A stretch of 64,000 bases of DNA from Pycnococcus provasolii (lineage: Eukaryota > Chlorophyta > Pseudoscourfieldiophyceae > Pseudoscourfieldiales > Pycnococcaceae): assembly GCA_938743325.2 (NCBI GenBank), contig OW568871.1, positions 310,001 to 374,000 of the forward strand. The letters run 5' to 3'. A program made the position numbers and the translations under genes. This document shows positions 9,641 through 19,590 of the stretch, in pieces. Position 1 is the stretch's first letter; each line of letters starts with the position of its first letter. The notes beneath the pieces were generated by a model. It ran no database searches. It had not been told where the DNA came from and was given only the letters and a program-made list of their open reading frames with translations.

Positions 9641-12600
9641 ATGGCGGAGGAAGCGCGACTTGCCACGCACGTCGCCTTAACAATACCCTCCACCGAAGAC
9701 AATAGTCATGCGCACACAACTCGTTCCTCAACGAACACGGCGGAAGGTGCACATAACGACTCGGCGCCGCAAATTCAAAACGGGCACGCAACGCACACGA
9801 CGGAAGCGGGGGAAGATGTCAAGCCAGAAGTGTACCAACAGACCGTAAAAGCCGCGCAATTCCCTGCGACGCCGAACGTAAAGACGAACGCCGTCGTGCC
9901 TGAGCCGGTCGCGACGTACGGCGGCGGCAACACAGTTGACTCCGCGGGTCCCGGCGCTATGGAGGGCGACTTGGGCAGCATGAGAAGGCAGCACTCAAAA
10001 CTTAAGCCAGCGCAGTTCACGCAAAGAAAGTATCGCGTGAGCGAACAGGCGGGCGAAGTGCACCTGACAGTTACGCGAACCGGAAAGCTGGATAGCCGGA
10101 CGAAGGGAATGTGGCCAGTCATCGACCTGCACGTGTCAACAAGGGATGGACGTGGCAGTATCATGGCAATCGAGGGAGAGCACTACGGAGGCGTGAGAAG
10201 CGCGCTTACGCTCGACTCTGACGACCAAAAGAAAGTGTTCACCATTCCCATCTACGAGCGAGAGGAAATCGAGCCTTTGGTAGAATTCTTCGTCGAACTG
10301 CACGACGCCATCACGGGAGAGCTCGTCGACTCTACCACTGTGCTGATATCGGACATGGACAGCAAACTGCAGGTGGCCCTATCGCGCATCACCAACCACA
10401 TTGCCTTCGACGTGGTGGTCATTTCTCTGTACACAGCTGCGATGCTCGGGCCAAATCTGCAGTACATCTTCGTCGATCGTAAGTACGATGTGTGGTTTCA
10501 GTACGCGTACACGGCCTTGTCGGCTCTATTCTTGGTCGACATGTTGGTAAGTCTCCTGCTCCATAGAATGAATTACATCATGAGCAGCCTCGCCTTACTC
10601 GACCTATGCGCGCAGCTTGGCGTGCTGGTGCTGTGTGACTGGTTTGTCGAAGTCACGCTGGGCAGGTATACCTTCACTGGCGCGGGTTACACGATGGTGA
10701 GCGAAATTCGATTTGTCTGGGGTCATATAATGCGCTGCATGAAAGTTGGCCTCGTTATCGGCAACGCGACGAACGGCATCGTTATGACGCTCTACAAGTA
10801 CCAGTCGGAGAAGGAGCAGAGGAAGAAGCGAAGGACTGCCAAGAAAAGCGACAAAATCGGCAAGAGCGAATCGTTGCATGAATTGACCGCGTCAATGTCC
10901 TACGACGTTAAGAGTGAAAAGTCACTTTCAGGCACTTTCACGTCGGACAGAGTCAAATCGCTTACCAGGCCTCAGGACAGCAAAGGCGTCGCAAAACCTG
11001 GATTGGATGCCAACTCACTTGGCGAACATCGCCCCCATCTTTCGAAGCACAACATACAGCTCGTTACATCCATTACCGCCAAGATTGTGCTCATGGCTGG
11101 TCTTCTGCTCGTAATTTCCAACGGTATCTACATGATAACGAGGCATATGGATCAAAAGCACTCGTTGCGAGCGACCGCACATGCGTACAGGACTTATGGT
11201 TCGAATTCCTCGACTTTCTACCAGATGACTGCCGTGCTTGTTTGGGAAGGCGACCACATGTCCGACAATTTTGAAGATGCAACAGTGTATGATAAACAGG
11301 CTGGGCATTATGTGCCAAAAACGAACGAGCTCGTGTATTTTTCTGTGTGGGGAAATGTCCAGCTTCCGTACACGAAGAATGTGATCTTTCCCGATGCTTA
11401 TTACAATGCCTTGAATACGAAGGATATTCAAGAGCTGCCGTACAACACGGTAATGTCAGCCCCGTTGAAGCTGGGTGGAAAGCTGGACGAATTGCGCATA
11501 CCATTGGAAATTTCCTTCGCGGGCTTTCACTACAACGAAGCTAAGCAAAAGTACGTACTTTGTGAGCGTCCGTACACGACCAAACTTAGAACACTGCTCA
11601 GCAGCTCTTGTGAAACGATGGTTGTTTTGGACCACTCCGAGCAGACGAGAACTATGGCGTATGCGAATTTGAAGGTTCTTGCGGCTATTGCCTCCACGAT
11701 TTTTGCAGGCCTATTCATGGTTCTTCTCGACATTAGCGGCAAACTTTTCGTCCCCCTTATGCGACTTCATGACATGGCCATAAAGGTTCGTGAAGCCTAC
11801 GAAGAGACGGCCGTCCCATTCTCAGAAAGGTATCGCAAATTGGTTGAAGAGCGTACTGATCGCATTAAGAAGTCTGGTATTCCAGACGCGCAAACCTCGC
11901 CAAACGTGATCGATGTGCAAATGATTAAGCGAGAGGCGGCGATCATGGAGAACTCGTACAGCCCTGTATTGTTTGCCGACGTTTTTATCGACAGATATCT
12001 CAAAATTGTCGATGCTCCGCTGGACGCACTTGCCGTAGCATGCACCGATTTGGAAAAGGCTTTAGGATTTCCACTCGCTACTGAGGCGAATGCCCTGCGC
12101 GCCATGTCAACGTTGCTTGAGACCAAGCTGCCGACACTTCATGCCCTATGCGTTTCCATTGGCGATCGAAGCTTAACTCCGATTCAATTCATGTCATTCC
12201 TGCACCTGCTTCAGCTATCTATTCCACAGCCTGTGAAAAAAACAAACGAATGGAAAGCTTTCGTGGAAATGTACGGGAACAAGGAGTTGACGCTCGATAA
12301 GGACATTCTAATCGGATTTCGGAAACTAATGCGGCCTGCGGAGCGCGCGATGTTTGACGCTTTGCAAACCCTTAGCACTGTGGTGATGCCCACCGTCGAA
12401 GACGAAGATCCTGTATCCGACGCGACTGCGGTGAATGCCCTGAGAATTGCAAAGACCATGGGTCCCGCCAAGACGAAACGCATTTCGACAAACGATGTGC
12501 CCGTGAGTTTGGTCAACCTGTCCTTGGGAGATCTCGAATTACAGCTTTGCAATGCGATGCGCCCACATTTGAGCTGGGCCATCATGCTGATGAAGGGCGA

Positions 12601-15445
12601 CAACATCAAGCTGTCCACAAGTGCTGAGAAACTGCTCGATGCTGGTACGCTACCCGAGCTATTCTTTTTCCTACAAGTTGTCATCAAACACCGTGTCTGC
12701 TTGTATGCTAGGTCGCACTTAAACATTGAGATCGATGCAAATGAGGTAGACGGCATGAAAGAATTATTCAAACTTCTTGAGAATCGTGGTGTTTCGAAGC
12801 TTGTCCCTCGCGCCGAAGAGCTCGGTCTCGTTTCGGCGGGGATCAAAACTACTACATTTGCGGGATTGCGTGATGCGGTCGAGGAAGAGGCGATCGAAAA
12901 GATGCGCTCGCACATTAAAACGCAGTTTGACGTGGACGTGCCCAAGGTGAAAAGCTTGTCGAAATTCCGTACAGAGCTGATGGATACGCTGCAAAACCTT
13001 TCGCCAACCATCCGATTCAGTGTTCACCTTACAAAGCGCTTGGTGGTGCTTCACAGCACGATACTTTATTCAGGGTCGTTAGGCGGTCCTCTAGCTGTCA
13101 CATCGCTTCTGCAAGACGAAATTCTTATCAACGAATCTTACGAATGCGTCAAGGAGTTGCTTTCATACGTCGGTGAGCTTGGAAAGGACGAAGCTGGACG
13201 GAAGCCAGGTGACTCTTTTGTGGTTGGAGCGCTCAACGAGACTATCCAAGAAATCAAAGATACGGTCGTCGCCATGCTCGAGGCGTTTCGCTACGCCGCC
13301 GCGCGGGCGGTAGAAGCACGCGACGCCATCAATTCTGGTGCTGAGCAGGCTGAGCGAGTTCTGGACGAGATATTGAAGCCTCTTCTGACGACGATAGACA
13401 CGACGTGTGCGGCTCTCGAGGTTGGAGAACGTCGTATCGCAGTTGCAGCAGTGGAAGCGAATGAGGCGATGAAACAACCTCTCGAGGCCGCACGCCGTGC
13501 AATGGTCACTGTTATCACACTGTTTCGCCATATTCATGCGCTGGCATCCAGCAAGGATGCTCGCGTGCCCGCTTCACAGCTTGGGTCCTTTATGCAATCC
13601 ATGTGCAACGAGCAACTGCTTCGACTGTTGCCGGCAGGACTTTTAAGTAAGATAGACAAGGTGTCGCTCGATGCCCTCGGCTTACCGAGCTGGTCGGCAA
13701 TTGCTGAGGGCATGTTCAATTCGCACGAAGAAGCTACGAAACTGTTCGAGATCCTGTCCGCGATGGTTTCTGGCGAGTACTTTAGTGCAATGCGAGCCAT
13801 GTTGTTCAATACGATAGGTGTGGAGTCGCTCGATTTCGCCGAACTGATTGGGGGTGCAAGTAACACCATCAAGGGCGGTACTCACGTGTCTCGCCTGATG
13901 CTCGAATCCAGCTTCGGTGATCAAGGCATTATGGCTGTGATTCGCGAGAAAGTTCAGGCGTACGCAAACTCGTTTGGCCAAATTCTCAAAGCATACATCG
14001 CAATATTCGTTGACAGACTAAGTGTAGACGGACCGGGTGCATTGCTCACGACAACGCTTATAAGTCTGTCACCGGAACGCATTGGCACCACGACAAGGAC
14101 TATCGTCGAGAAAATGTCACCTGAATTGGCATGGAATGCCGCCTCTCAGCTAGCGACCACGCTCCCACTTGAGGCAGTCGCCTCATTTGCACAAGCGGCG
14201 ATTGAGTACGCCAAACGTGCTGCACCGGACATTGTGCCAACCATCATCAGGCATGCTAACACGTCTTTAGAGGCGGGGACGTCTGACCTTTCTGCACTTC
14301 GCTCCAATTTTGCCACAATGCTTGCGGCGATATTCGCGAAATTGCCCTCATATGGTGACGCTCGTGATGCTTTTGAGGAAAGAATCACGGCATTATCGGA
14401 ACGGATTATCAAAGACCCGCAGCGTCGCCAAGACATCATTGCGGACATTGTCAATGCAAAGGATGCTCCTGTGGATGCGATGTTGCGCTTGCTAGGACAC
14501 GTTGAAGGGGATGGTAAAATGCTCGCGTCAACTGTATCTGATTTCATCCGAGATCTTTGGAGCTCGGTATCTGAAAGCTTGGAGGGGCGCGAGCGCATTT
14601 ACTCATCGCTGATGCAGTATCTCTCGCAAAATCGCTCAACACTTCTACATGCCACGGAGTCTGCGGTAAAGCTTGTCGTTGACAACCTCGTGGCGAACGC
14701 ATCTGTAGAGCGCTTGCGGATGGCTGCGGTAGATGCTCTCGCAAATCTGCCTGCCGACACGCTGACATCCTCAATCGCGCGCGCTGCGGCATTCGCTCGT
14801 GATCTGCAGCCAACTGAACTGATCTCAGAACTTGTGGAGGGTCTGGTGTCTCTTCATTCAGAATACGCGGGACAAATAACCCCCACGGCCGTATTGCACA
14901 AGCTGAACGAACTTTCAGCCGCTTTGCCAAGCTCGGAAGAAGCGCGGGCTAATATTCAAATAGCGCGTGCCACCCTTGAGGAGGCGGCGCAGAGCGCGGC
15001 AAAGCCTGTGGACGCGCTCGCCGTCGCTGCCGCAAAGTTGCAAAATGACACTGCGGCACTTGCACTATTTTTCCAGGCTCTTCTTCACATTTCGCGCGAA
15101 ACGTCGGATAGTGCAAAGATGTGGGTGTCTCGTGCCCTTGACGTTATCATCCCTGGACACGTTGATATGGAACCCAGCAAAATTCTGGCTGTGCTGCGCA
15201 CGGCGCTTCCCACTCGCATTGATGCGCTCGCACTGATGTCAATTGATTTCAACGTTTTACCTGAAATGCTTGCATCAGCCTTCCGCTTGCTGACATCGTC
15301 GGCCGATCGGAACAAAATTTTGTCGGCAGTGTCGAGTGCTCTGGTGCGAGCCTTTGACCCGGCGACGCGTGCCGACATTCTGTCTCGTCTCACACGCAAG
15401 GGTGGAGACGTCAGCGAGGAGGAGACGGTCGTCGTGGATTTGTAG
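9641..15445 (+). CDS. large Calx-beta / S1-S4-like membrane protein with long helical tail
   Basis: An intronless gene for 1,934 residues. After a disordered N-terminus without signal peptide, residues about 130-240 read as a Calx-beta domain (YRVSEQAGEVHLTVTRTG, then an ISDMD end). Residues about 253-373 hold four membrane helices resembling an ion-channel S1-S4 unit, with FLVDML in the second, LLDLCAQL in the third and an Arg/Lys-bearing fourth followed by a KEQRKKRR basic end. A fifth helix (about 470-497), a loop of about 170 residues with a few Cys, and a sixth helix (about 670-705) follow, like a CHASE/Cache-type sensor. The remaining 1,200 residues are alanine-rich amphipathic helices. 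No pore or catalytic domain is seen. Function unknown; a calcium- or voltage-related sensor is inference. Start chosen at the ATG before MAEEARLATH. TGTAA at 15492-15496. Confidence 0.8.
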   Translation: MAEEARLATHVALTIPSTEDNSHAHTTRSSTNTAEGAHNDSAPQIQNGHATHTTEAGEDVKPEVYQQTVKAAQFPATPNVKTNAVVPEPVATYGGGNTVDSAGPGAMEGDLGSMRRQHSKLKPAQFTQRKYRVSEQAGEVHLTVTRTGKLDSRTKGMWPVIDLHVSTRDGRGSIMAIEGEHYGGVRSALTLDSDDQKKVFTIPIYEREEIEPLVEFFVELHDAITGELVDSTTVLISDMDSKLQVALSRITNHIAFDVVVISLYTAAMLGPNLQYIFVDRKYDVWFQYAYTALSALFLVDMLVSLLLHRMNYIMSSLALLDLCAQLGVLVLCDWFVEVTLGRYTFTGAGYTMVSEIRFVWGHIMRCMKVGLVIGNATNGIVMTLYKYQSEKEQRKKRRTAKKSDKIGKSESLHELTASMSYDVKSEKSLSGTFTSDRVKSLTRPQDSKGVAKPGLDANSLGEHRPHLSKHNIQLVTSITAKIVLMAGLLLVISNGIYMITRHMDQKHSLRATAHAYRTYGSNSSTFYQMTAVLVWEGDHMSDNFEDATVYDKQAGHYVPKTNELVYFSVWGNVQLPYTKNVIFPDAYYNALNTKDIQELPYNTVMSAPLKLGGKLDELRIPLEISFAGFHYNEAKQKYVLCERPYTTKLRTLLSSSCETMVVLDHSEQTRTMAYANLKVLAAIASTIFAGLFMVLLDISGKLFVPLMRLHDMAIKVREAYEETAVPFSERYRKLVEERTDRIKKSGIPDAQTSPNVIDVQMIKREAAIMENSYSPVLFADVFIDRYLKIVDAPLDALAVACTDLEKALGFPLATEANALRAMSTLLETKLPTLHALCVSIGDRSLTPIQFMSFLHLLQLSIPQPVKKTNEWKAFVEMYGNKELTLDKDILIGFRKLMRPAERAMFDALQTLSTVVMPTVEDEDPVSDATAVNALRIAKTMGPAKTKRISTNDVPVSLVNLSLGDLELQLCNAMRPHLSWAIMLMKGDNIKLSTSAEKLLDAGTLPELFFFLQVVIKHRVCLYARSHLNIEIDANEVDGMKELFKLLENRGVSKLVPRAEELGLVSAGIKTTTFAGLRDAVEEEAIEKMRSHIKTQFDVDVPKVKSLSKFRTELMDTLQNLSPTIRFSVHLTKRLVVLHSTILYSGSLGGPLAVTSLLQDEILINESYECVKELLSYVGELGKDEAGRKPGDSFVVGALNETIQEIKDTVVAMLEAFRYAAARAVEARDAINSGAEQAERVLDEILKPLLTTIDTTCAALEVGERRIAVAAVEANEAMKQPLEAARRAMVTVITLFRHIHALASSKDARVPASQLGSFMQSMCNEQLLRLLPAGLLSKIDKVSLDALGLPSWSAIAEGMFNSHEEATKLFEILSAMVSGEYFSAMRAMLFNTIGVESLDFAELIGGASNTIKGGTHVSRLMLESSFGDQGIMAVIREKVQAYANSFGQILKAYIAIFVDRLSVDGPGALLTTTLISLSPERIGTTTRTIVEKMSPELAWNAASQLATTLPLEAVASFAQAAIEYAKRAAPDIVPTIIRHANTSLEAGTSDLSALRSNFATMLAAIFAKLPSYGDARDAFEERITALSERIIKDPQRRQDIIADIVNAKDAPVDAMLRLLGHVEGDGKMLASTVSDFIRDLWSSVSESLEGRERIYSSLMQYLSQNRSTLLHATESAVKLVVDNLVANASVERLRMAAVDALANLPADTLTSSIARAAAFARDLQPTELISELVEGLVSLHSEYAGQITPTAVLHKLNELSAALPSSEEARANIQIARATLEEAAQSAAKPVDALAVAAAKLQNDTAALALFFQALLHISRETSDSAKMWVSRALDVIIPGHVDMEPSKILAVLRTALPTRIDALALMSIDFNVLPEMLASAFRLLTSSADRNKILSAVSSALVRAFDPATRADILSRLTRKGGDVSEEETVVVDL

Positions 15446-15901
15446 AGAAGTTGTATCAAAGCAACATGTGAGTATTATTTAAGTACAGTACTGTAAGATT
15501 ACTATGGATATGTACATTTAGAACCTACAGTTCTCCTATAAACTTTTAAATTTTACCGATAATAAGTACACGAGACCCCTTTGCGTGCGTGTGTTGGAAA
15601 AAGACGAACCGCGAGATTAGAGGATGCGATAGGCAGTAAACCCTTTAGGCACCGGCCATGGAAGCCAACTGGCGTTGCGAGGGTGGTCAAGTCAAGTGGT
15701 CAACGAGAGAAGCCCATCGGGGCAGAGGGTCCGGGTCGTGACGCACCACCAGGCTGCCAGGTGGGGCGAACTGGAGAACTCGTCCCCTCCCGCCCGGCCT
15801 CGCCCGGTCTCCCCCCCATTCTCACCCTGCACACGCGATCGGCGCGGCAAAGCACAACGATAAACTTTACAAGCGCGCTGCCGGGTGCGAAACGCTCAAA
15901 G
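15446..15901. other. intergenic/promoter region
   Basis: The first 130 bases are AT-rich 3' flank with a TGTAA motif; the rest is GC-rich 5' flank of the next gene. The downstream frame is open from 15581 but protein-like sequence starts only at the signal peptide at 15902. Confidence 0.45.
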
Positions 15902-16990
15902 ATGGCGCGCGCTGTGTTTTTCTTGTTCACAGCAAGCCTCGTGCTCATCTTATGCACGCTTCAGAGCGCCGTAGCTAATATCGACCTTTCGTCGATTAAG
16001 AAGTCAGAACTGGAGGCGATCGTTCAGGCTGCAGGTGCGACCTGTGACGGGTGCACCAAGAAGCAACTGGTTGCCAAGGCGACAGAGTTAATGAGCTCAG
16101 GTACGCTGAAGTCTTCAAAGCCCAGCGAGGGTACATGCCCAGCGGGTGACGATTCATGCAAGGCGGAAGGCGGCGGCCAACGTCAACCAGGTGCTCCCCC
16201 GAAGCCGGGCTTTGCGGACTTCACGTTTGCGAGCTATATCTTGGCGCTAAACGCACAGAGCCTTCTCGAGACGGGTGAGTGGCGGCGCGCAGTCGGTGTG
16301 AGCGACAAGGTTGATCCTAAGACGGAAAAACCACAGAGGCCGCCGCGCGCGACGATCGATAAATACTACTCAGAAGTGGGTGCGCTGTATGCGGATGAGC
16401 TGGAGCGACTCGGCCATCCACCACCAGCCAACCAGAGCGACATTCCCAAGGAGGGGACCGGCGAGTGCGAGGATCCAGTGACATTTTCTGCTTACTTGTG
16501 TGCGCAGCACAAGGTGGCGAGCCGCTTTCTCACGAAACAGAAACAGCGCGATACTGTGCGGCAGCGCATTGGAACTCGCATCTACCAGGCAATCACGCAG
16601 TACCTCGACGAAGACAAGCGCGAGGTTGACGGCGACGACATCAAACAGCTTTCAAAGCACGTCAAGTCAATCGTTGCACAGTTTGCGAAACTTGGCATCT
16701 ACAGCAAGGCAAGCGTGCAGTGGGAGCCGAAGGCTAAGAAGGTTTACTTGGACACGGGAAGTGCCACCTTCTTGCTGACGACGCAACAGCCGATCTATGA
16801 GGCGTGCAACGAGGTTGTGAATTCTGACAAGAGCATGAAGGGCTTCACCACGGACTTGATTGGTGGCGCTATTGATGCAGCGTTCACCGCATCTTTGATG
16901 GAGGTGGAGCGCAGACCTCCCGCACCCGATAGCGTTGAGCAAGCACCCGCTGACGTGCGCCTCGAAGAGTGGACTGTAAGCTCGATGTAA
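15902..16990 (+). CDS. secretory-pathway protein with MANF-C/SAP-like segment
   Basis: The 362-residue protein starts with a clear signal peptide (MARAVFFLFTASLVLILC, cleavage near SAVA-NI). Right after it comes a short helical segment, KKSELEAIVQAAGATCDGCT, then KKQLVAKATELM; this resembles the C-terminal SAP-like domain of MANF/CDNF or ARMET-type proteins, with the same C-x-x-C between the helices. Pro-rich linker, then a conserved-looking globular region of about 250 residues with two Cys near ECEDPVTFSAYLCAQH. There is no KDEL-type ending (it ends TVSSM). An ER-lumen or secreted role is inferred; the main domain is not recognised. TGTAA overlaps the stop codon. The gene is convergent with the small minus-strand gene ending at 17079. 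Confidence 0.7.
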   Translation: MARAVFFLFTASLVLILCTLQSAVANIDLSSIKKSELEAIVQAAGATCDGCTKKQLVAKATELMSSGTLKSSKPSEGTCPAGDDSCKAEGGGQRQPGAPPKPGFADFTFASYILALNAQSLLETGEWRRAVGVSDKVDPKTEKPQRPPRATIDKYYSEVGALYADELERLGHPPPANQSDIPKEGTGECEDPVTFSAYLCAQHKVASRFLTKQKQRDTVRQRIGTRIYQAITQYLDEDKREVDGDDIKQLSKHVKSIVAQFAKLGIYSKASVQWEPKAKKVYLDTGSATFLLTTQQPIYEACNEVVNSDKSMKGFTTDLIGGAIDAAFTASLMEVERRPPAPDSVEQAPADVRLEEWTVSSM

Positions 16991-17057
16991 AAAGTGCCGT
17001 CTGTTGAATTTTCGTAGCGCAAGTCAAAAAACAAACCGAGTTCTTGCCTATTAAAAC

Positions 17058-17063
17058 TTTATT
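17058..17063 (-). promoter_or_regulatory. AATAAA-type poly(A) signal of the minus-strand gene
   Basis: TTTATT on the top strand reads AATAAA on the minus strand, 16 bases after the stop codon at 17079. It supports a real minus-strand transcript here. Confidence 0.45.
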
Positions 17064-17078
17064 GCACACATGATTTTG

Positions 17079-17609
17079 TCAGCCGAGAAGACCAGGCATG
17101 GCCTCGTCGTTCTCCTTCCCTAGCCGCGGGTTCAAGTCCACCTTCCTGCCCTTAGCTGGCTTGGAATCGTCGAAGCTTGGTGTGCGATTGCTCGCCGCTC
17201 TTAACTCCGGTGTAGTCATCCGTGCCTCCGTGTCGAATAGTACCACCTCCGTTATCTCGCAGCGCTCGTCGTATGTGTTGGATAAGCCCCTAGCAATTGT
17301 CGCACCTTCCCAAGCAGCGTTCTCTCGACGCGGCGACGACGACACGTTTTTTCGCTCTGTCTGCTGATATCGCATCGAACTTGGCGACTGTAAGTTTTGA
17401 TTGTGGGTCGTGGGTTGCGTGTCGTCAGCACTTACAAGCTTGTTCCGCTACTACTTTCACGACATCAATAGGTTGCTGCGGAGACGCACGAAAGGCATAT
17501 TAGCGTTCGCCGTGTTCGCGCTCGCTGTGTCAACGACGTTTGGCGACGCCAACTGTGTCGCCGGCGTGCTCTTGCCCTTTTTTGCTTGTTGGCTCTGACC
17601 CTGTCCCAT
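17079..17609 (-). CDS. two-exon N-myristoylated small protein, function unknown
   Basis: Exon 1 is 17609-17490 (40 codons, starting MGQGQSQQAKKG) and exon 2 is 17387-17079 (102 codons plus stop). The intron of 102 nt has donor GTGCGT and acceptor CTTACAG and joins phase 0 to phase 0, giving 142 residues. The N-terminus fits the N-myristoylation pattern M-G-x-x-x-S followed by Lys. The middle is Ser/Arg/Asn-rich, then EVVLFDTEARMTTPELRAA and a C-terminal LNPRLGKENDEAMPGLLG tail. No family recognised; a membrane-tethered adaptor is only inference. A poly(A) motif follows the stop. A competing donor, GTAAGT, at the same intron (minus strand near 17440) could be an alternative site. Confidence 0.55.
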
Positions 17610-18522
17610 GCTGAAGTTGCCTGCGTATTCCCTTTTATCTTATGTTGCCCAATGGCCTATGCAGTCGCAAGAACAGGGGAAGCACTGCGGTGGTTGATGG
17701 CGGAGTGCAGAGTCACCGGTGGATGCGAACGTCCTGTACAGTACTATGGGAACTCGAAGGGCCCGTGGCCGTGGCCGTGGGGGAGCTGGTGATGGGAGGG
17801 GGAGGGGGGGGGAGCGATTGATGTGAAACAGACAGCGTCTGGGAGGGGACGGGAAAGGACGGGAAAGGAGGCCCCTCTTCTCTTCTGCTCCACTTCCTAA
17901 AGTTTAAGGCGGCCTGGTGCCTGGGGCCCCACCCACCATGGGCGGCCGTCCCCTGATCCCCTCCCCTTCGGCCTTTCCCTTCCCTCTTGCAGGACCTCTT
18001 TTGGCGAAGTTATCCGCACACTCTGCTCTGTAGTCTGTGCTCTGTGCGTCGTTTGGTCGGGGCAAACGGCGCAGGCTCTGCCAGTCGGAGCGGTTAGTAA
18101 ACCTTTAGGGCTACGATAGACTAAGGTTTAGGTTCCTCTGCCGGCTCGTGCCTCGAACTGCATGCACAGTGCTGTCGCCTCCTTGGTGGGTTAGGGTTAG
18201 GGTTATGAGGAGGGCGCACTGCCGCACTCGTGCCTCCACCACCGTCCCCCGACCTACCGATGGTCAATCGCATAGACTACATACCCGGTAAGTTACTCAC
18301 CATACCAACCTAGCAAGATGAAATCTACTGTACCTCGATCAAGGTGGTCGATCACAGCGCCAGTCGATATTGGTACCCGGTAGTGGTATTTCCGTATTGG
18401 GAGTAGGAAGAAGGAGAAGATTCGTCGCCTCGGCAAAAGAGCCACCTGTTTCCCTAAGCCTTTAGCTCGCTCCTATCGCACGCACCGCGCACGCGCACGC
18501 GCACATTTGTCGAAACAAAGAC
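17610..18522. other. intergenic region between divergent genes
   Basis: It separates the small myristoylated-protein gene (minus) and the NDR gene (plus). It contains G-rich runs near 17790-17815 and 17840-17875, a TTAGGG tract at 18188-18205 and CGCACGCGCACGCGCACA-like alternating sequence at 18479-18504 just before the NDR start. No gene seen. Confidence 0.45.
18188..18205. promoter_or_regulatory. TTAGGG-type telomere-like tract
   Basis: GGGTTAGGGTTAGGGTTA, nearly three units, lies about 320 bases upstream of the NDR start codon. Same class of motif as upstream of several other genes in the window. Confidence 0.45.
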
Positions 18523-19590
18523 ATGACGAGCACCGGCGGGCTTGAGAACGGCGTGCAGATGGTGGCTGTCGACGGACACGCATCGATCGGCCTCGACTGG
18601 TTCGCCGGAGAACTCGCGCTTGTACACACGCCGCACGGCGCGCTGCGTGTGACGATCACCAAGGGGTCAGGTGCGCCAGATCAGCCACTCCTCCTGACGG
18701 TGCCAGACGTAGGCACCTCCAGCCGAGACTGCTTCGCGGCCACCATGGCCGTACCGCTTCGCGCCTCCTCCGTGGGAAAAGCGGAATTGGCGCTACCCGA
18801 CATATTCAGGCTTGCGCACGTACACCACCCTGGGTGTGCAGATGCAGACGCCAACCCCGTGCGAGTGATTGGCGTGCCTGGAGGGAACGGCAGCGCGTCG
18901 CCGAGCACGTTGGACGCGTTCGGAGATGCCGTGGGTGCAGTGGCCGCGGCACTCAGCAGCGAGCTTGGTACCGCCCCCGTCGTTGGACTTGGTCAGGGTG
19001 CCGGCGGATATGCGCTCGCACTTGCGGCAAGCCGAAAACGCGCGGTTCTTAAGGGTCTGGTTCTCGTAAGCCCGCTCTCTCGCTCCGCAGGATGGACGGA
19101 GACGTTCAACGTTCGCACGACAGCGGCGAGCTTGAGCTACCGCGGTGGTGCGTCGAACGGTGTCGTGAACTACGTTGCCAGCCGTATCTTTGGGCACATC
19201 GCGCTAGGTGGCGGTGGCCCCGGCGGCGACTGTGCGCGTGCGTACCGCCAACGGCTGGCGGAGCACCTGAACGGAAGTTCTGACGCCCGAGCTGCTTTAT
19301 CTGCGAGCCTTTCCATGCTCGCGAGCCGTCCGAACCTGGTGGAGCGCGGCGACGTGGGTCGCATCGCGTGCCGCACGCTGATCATCTGTGGCGTGCATTC
19401 GGCGCACCGCGACGACGCGCTCGCGCTCAGCGGCGGCCTTCCTATGACGTCTCGTTGCTCGTTCCTAGAAGTTGACAACGCCGGCGCGATGGCTGAGGAG
19501 GAGTCGCCTGGCACCATCGCCGGTCCAATTCGCGCGTTGCTCGCGTCTATGAAGGCGACGGGCTTGCTGTCTCCGCTGCTCGCTCTTTGA
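18523..19590 (+). CDS. NDR (N-myc downstream regulated) family protein
   Basis: The 355-residue protein follows the NDRG layout: a starting strand pair HTPHGALRVTI, the LLTVPDVGTSSRDCFAA block (equivalent of LTYHDVGLNHKxCF in NDRG/NDL), a lid region, and the degenerate nucleophile elbow GLGQGAGGYALALAA, where NDRGs have GxGxGA instead of the hydrolase Ser. KGLVLVSPLSRSAGWTE matches the conserved EGLVLVNIDPNGKGWIDW region. NDR proteins are catalytically inactive alpha/beta-hydrolase-fold signalling proteins; plant NDLs bind the G-protein beta subunit. The N-terminal methionine directly follows an A-rich leader with A at -3. Partner and pathway are inferred from the family. Confidence 0.8.
   Translation: MTSTGGLENGVQMVAVDGHASIGLDWFAGELALVHTPHGALRVTITKGSGAPDQPLLLTVPDVGTSSRDCFAATMAVPLRASSVGKAELALPDIFRLAHVHHPGCADADANPVRVIGVPGGNGSASPSTLDAFGDAVGAVAAALSSELGTAPVVGLGQGAGGYALALAASRKRAVLKGLVLVSPLSRSAGWTETFNVRTTAASLSYRGGASNGVVNYVASRIFGHIALGGGGPGGDCARAYRQRLAEHLNGSSDARAALSASLSMLASRPNLVERGDVGRIACRTLIICGVHSAHRDDALALSGGLPMTSRCSFLEVDNAGAMAEEESPGTIAGPIRALLASMKATGLLSPLLAL

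Noticed and set aside
11195-11215. tRNA B-box-like GGTTCGAATTCC
   Set aside because: It lies inside the coding frame of the large Calx-beta protein and no cloverleaf or A-box was found at the right distance.
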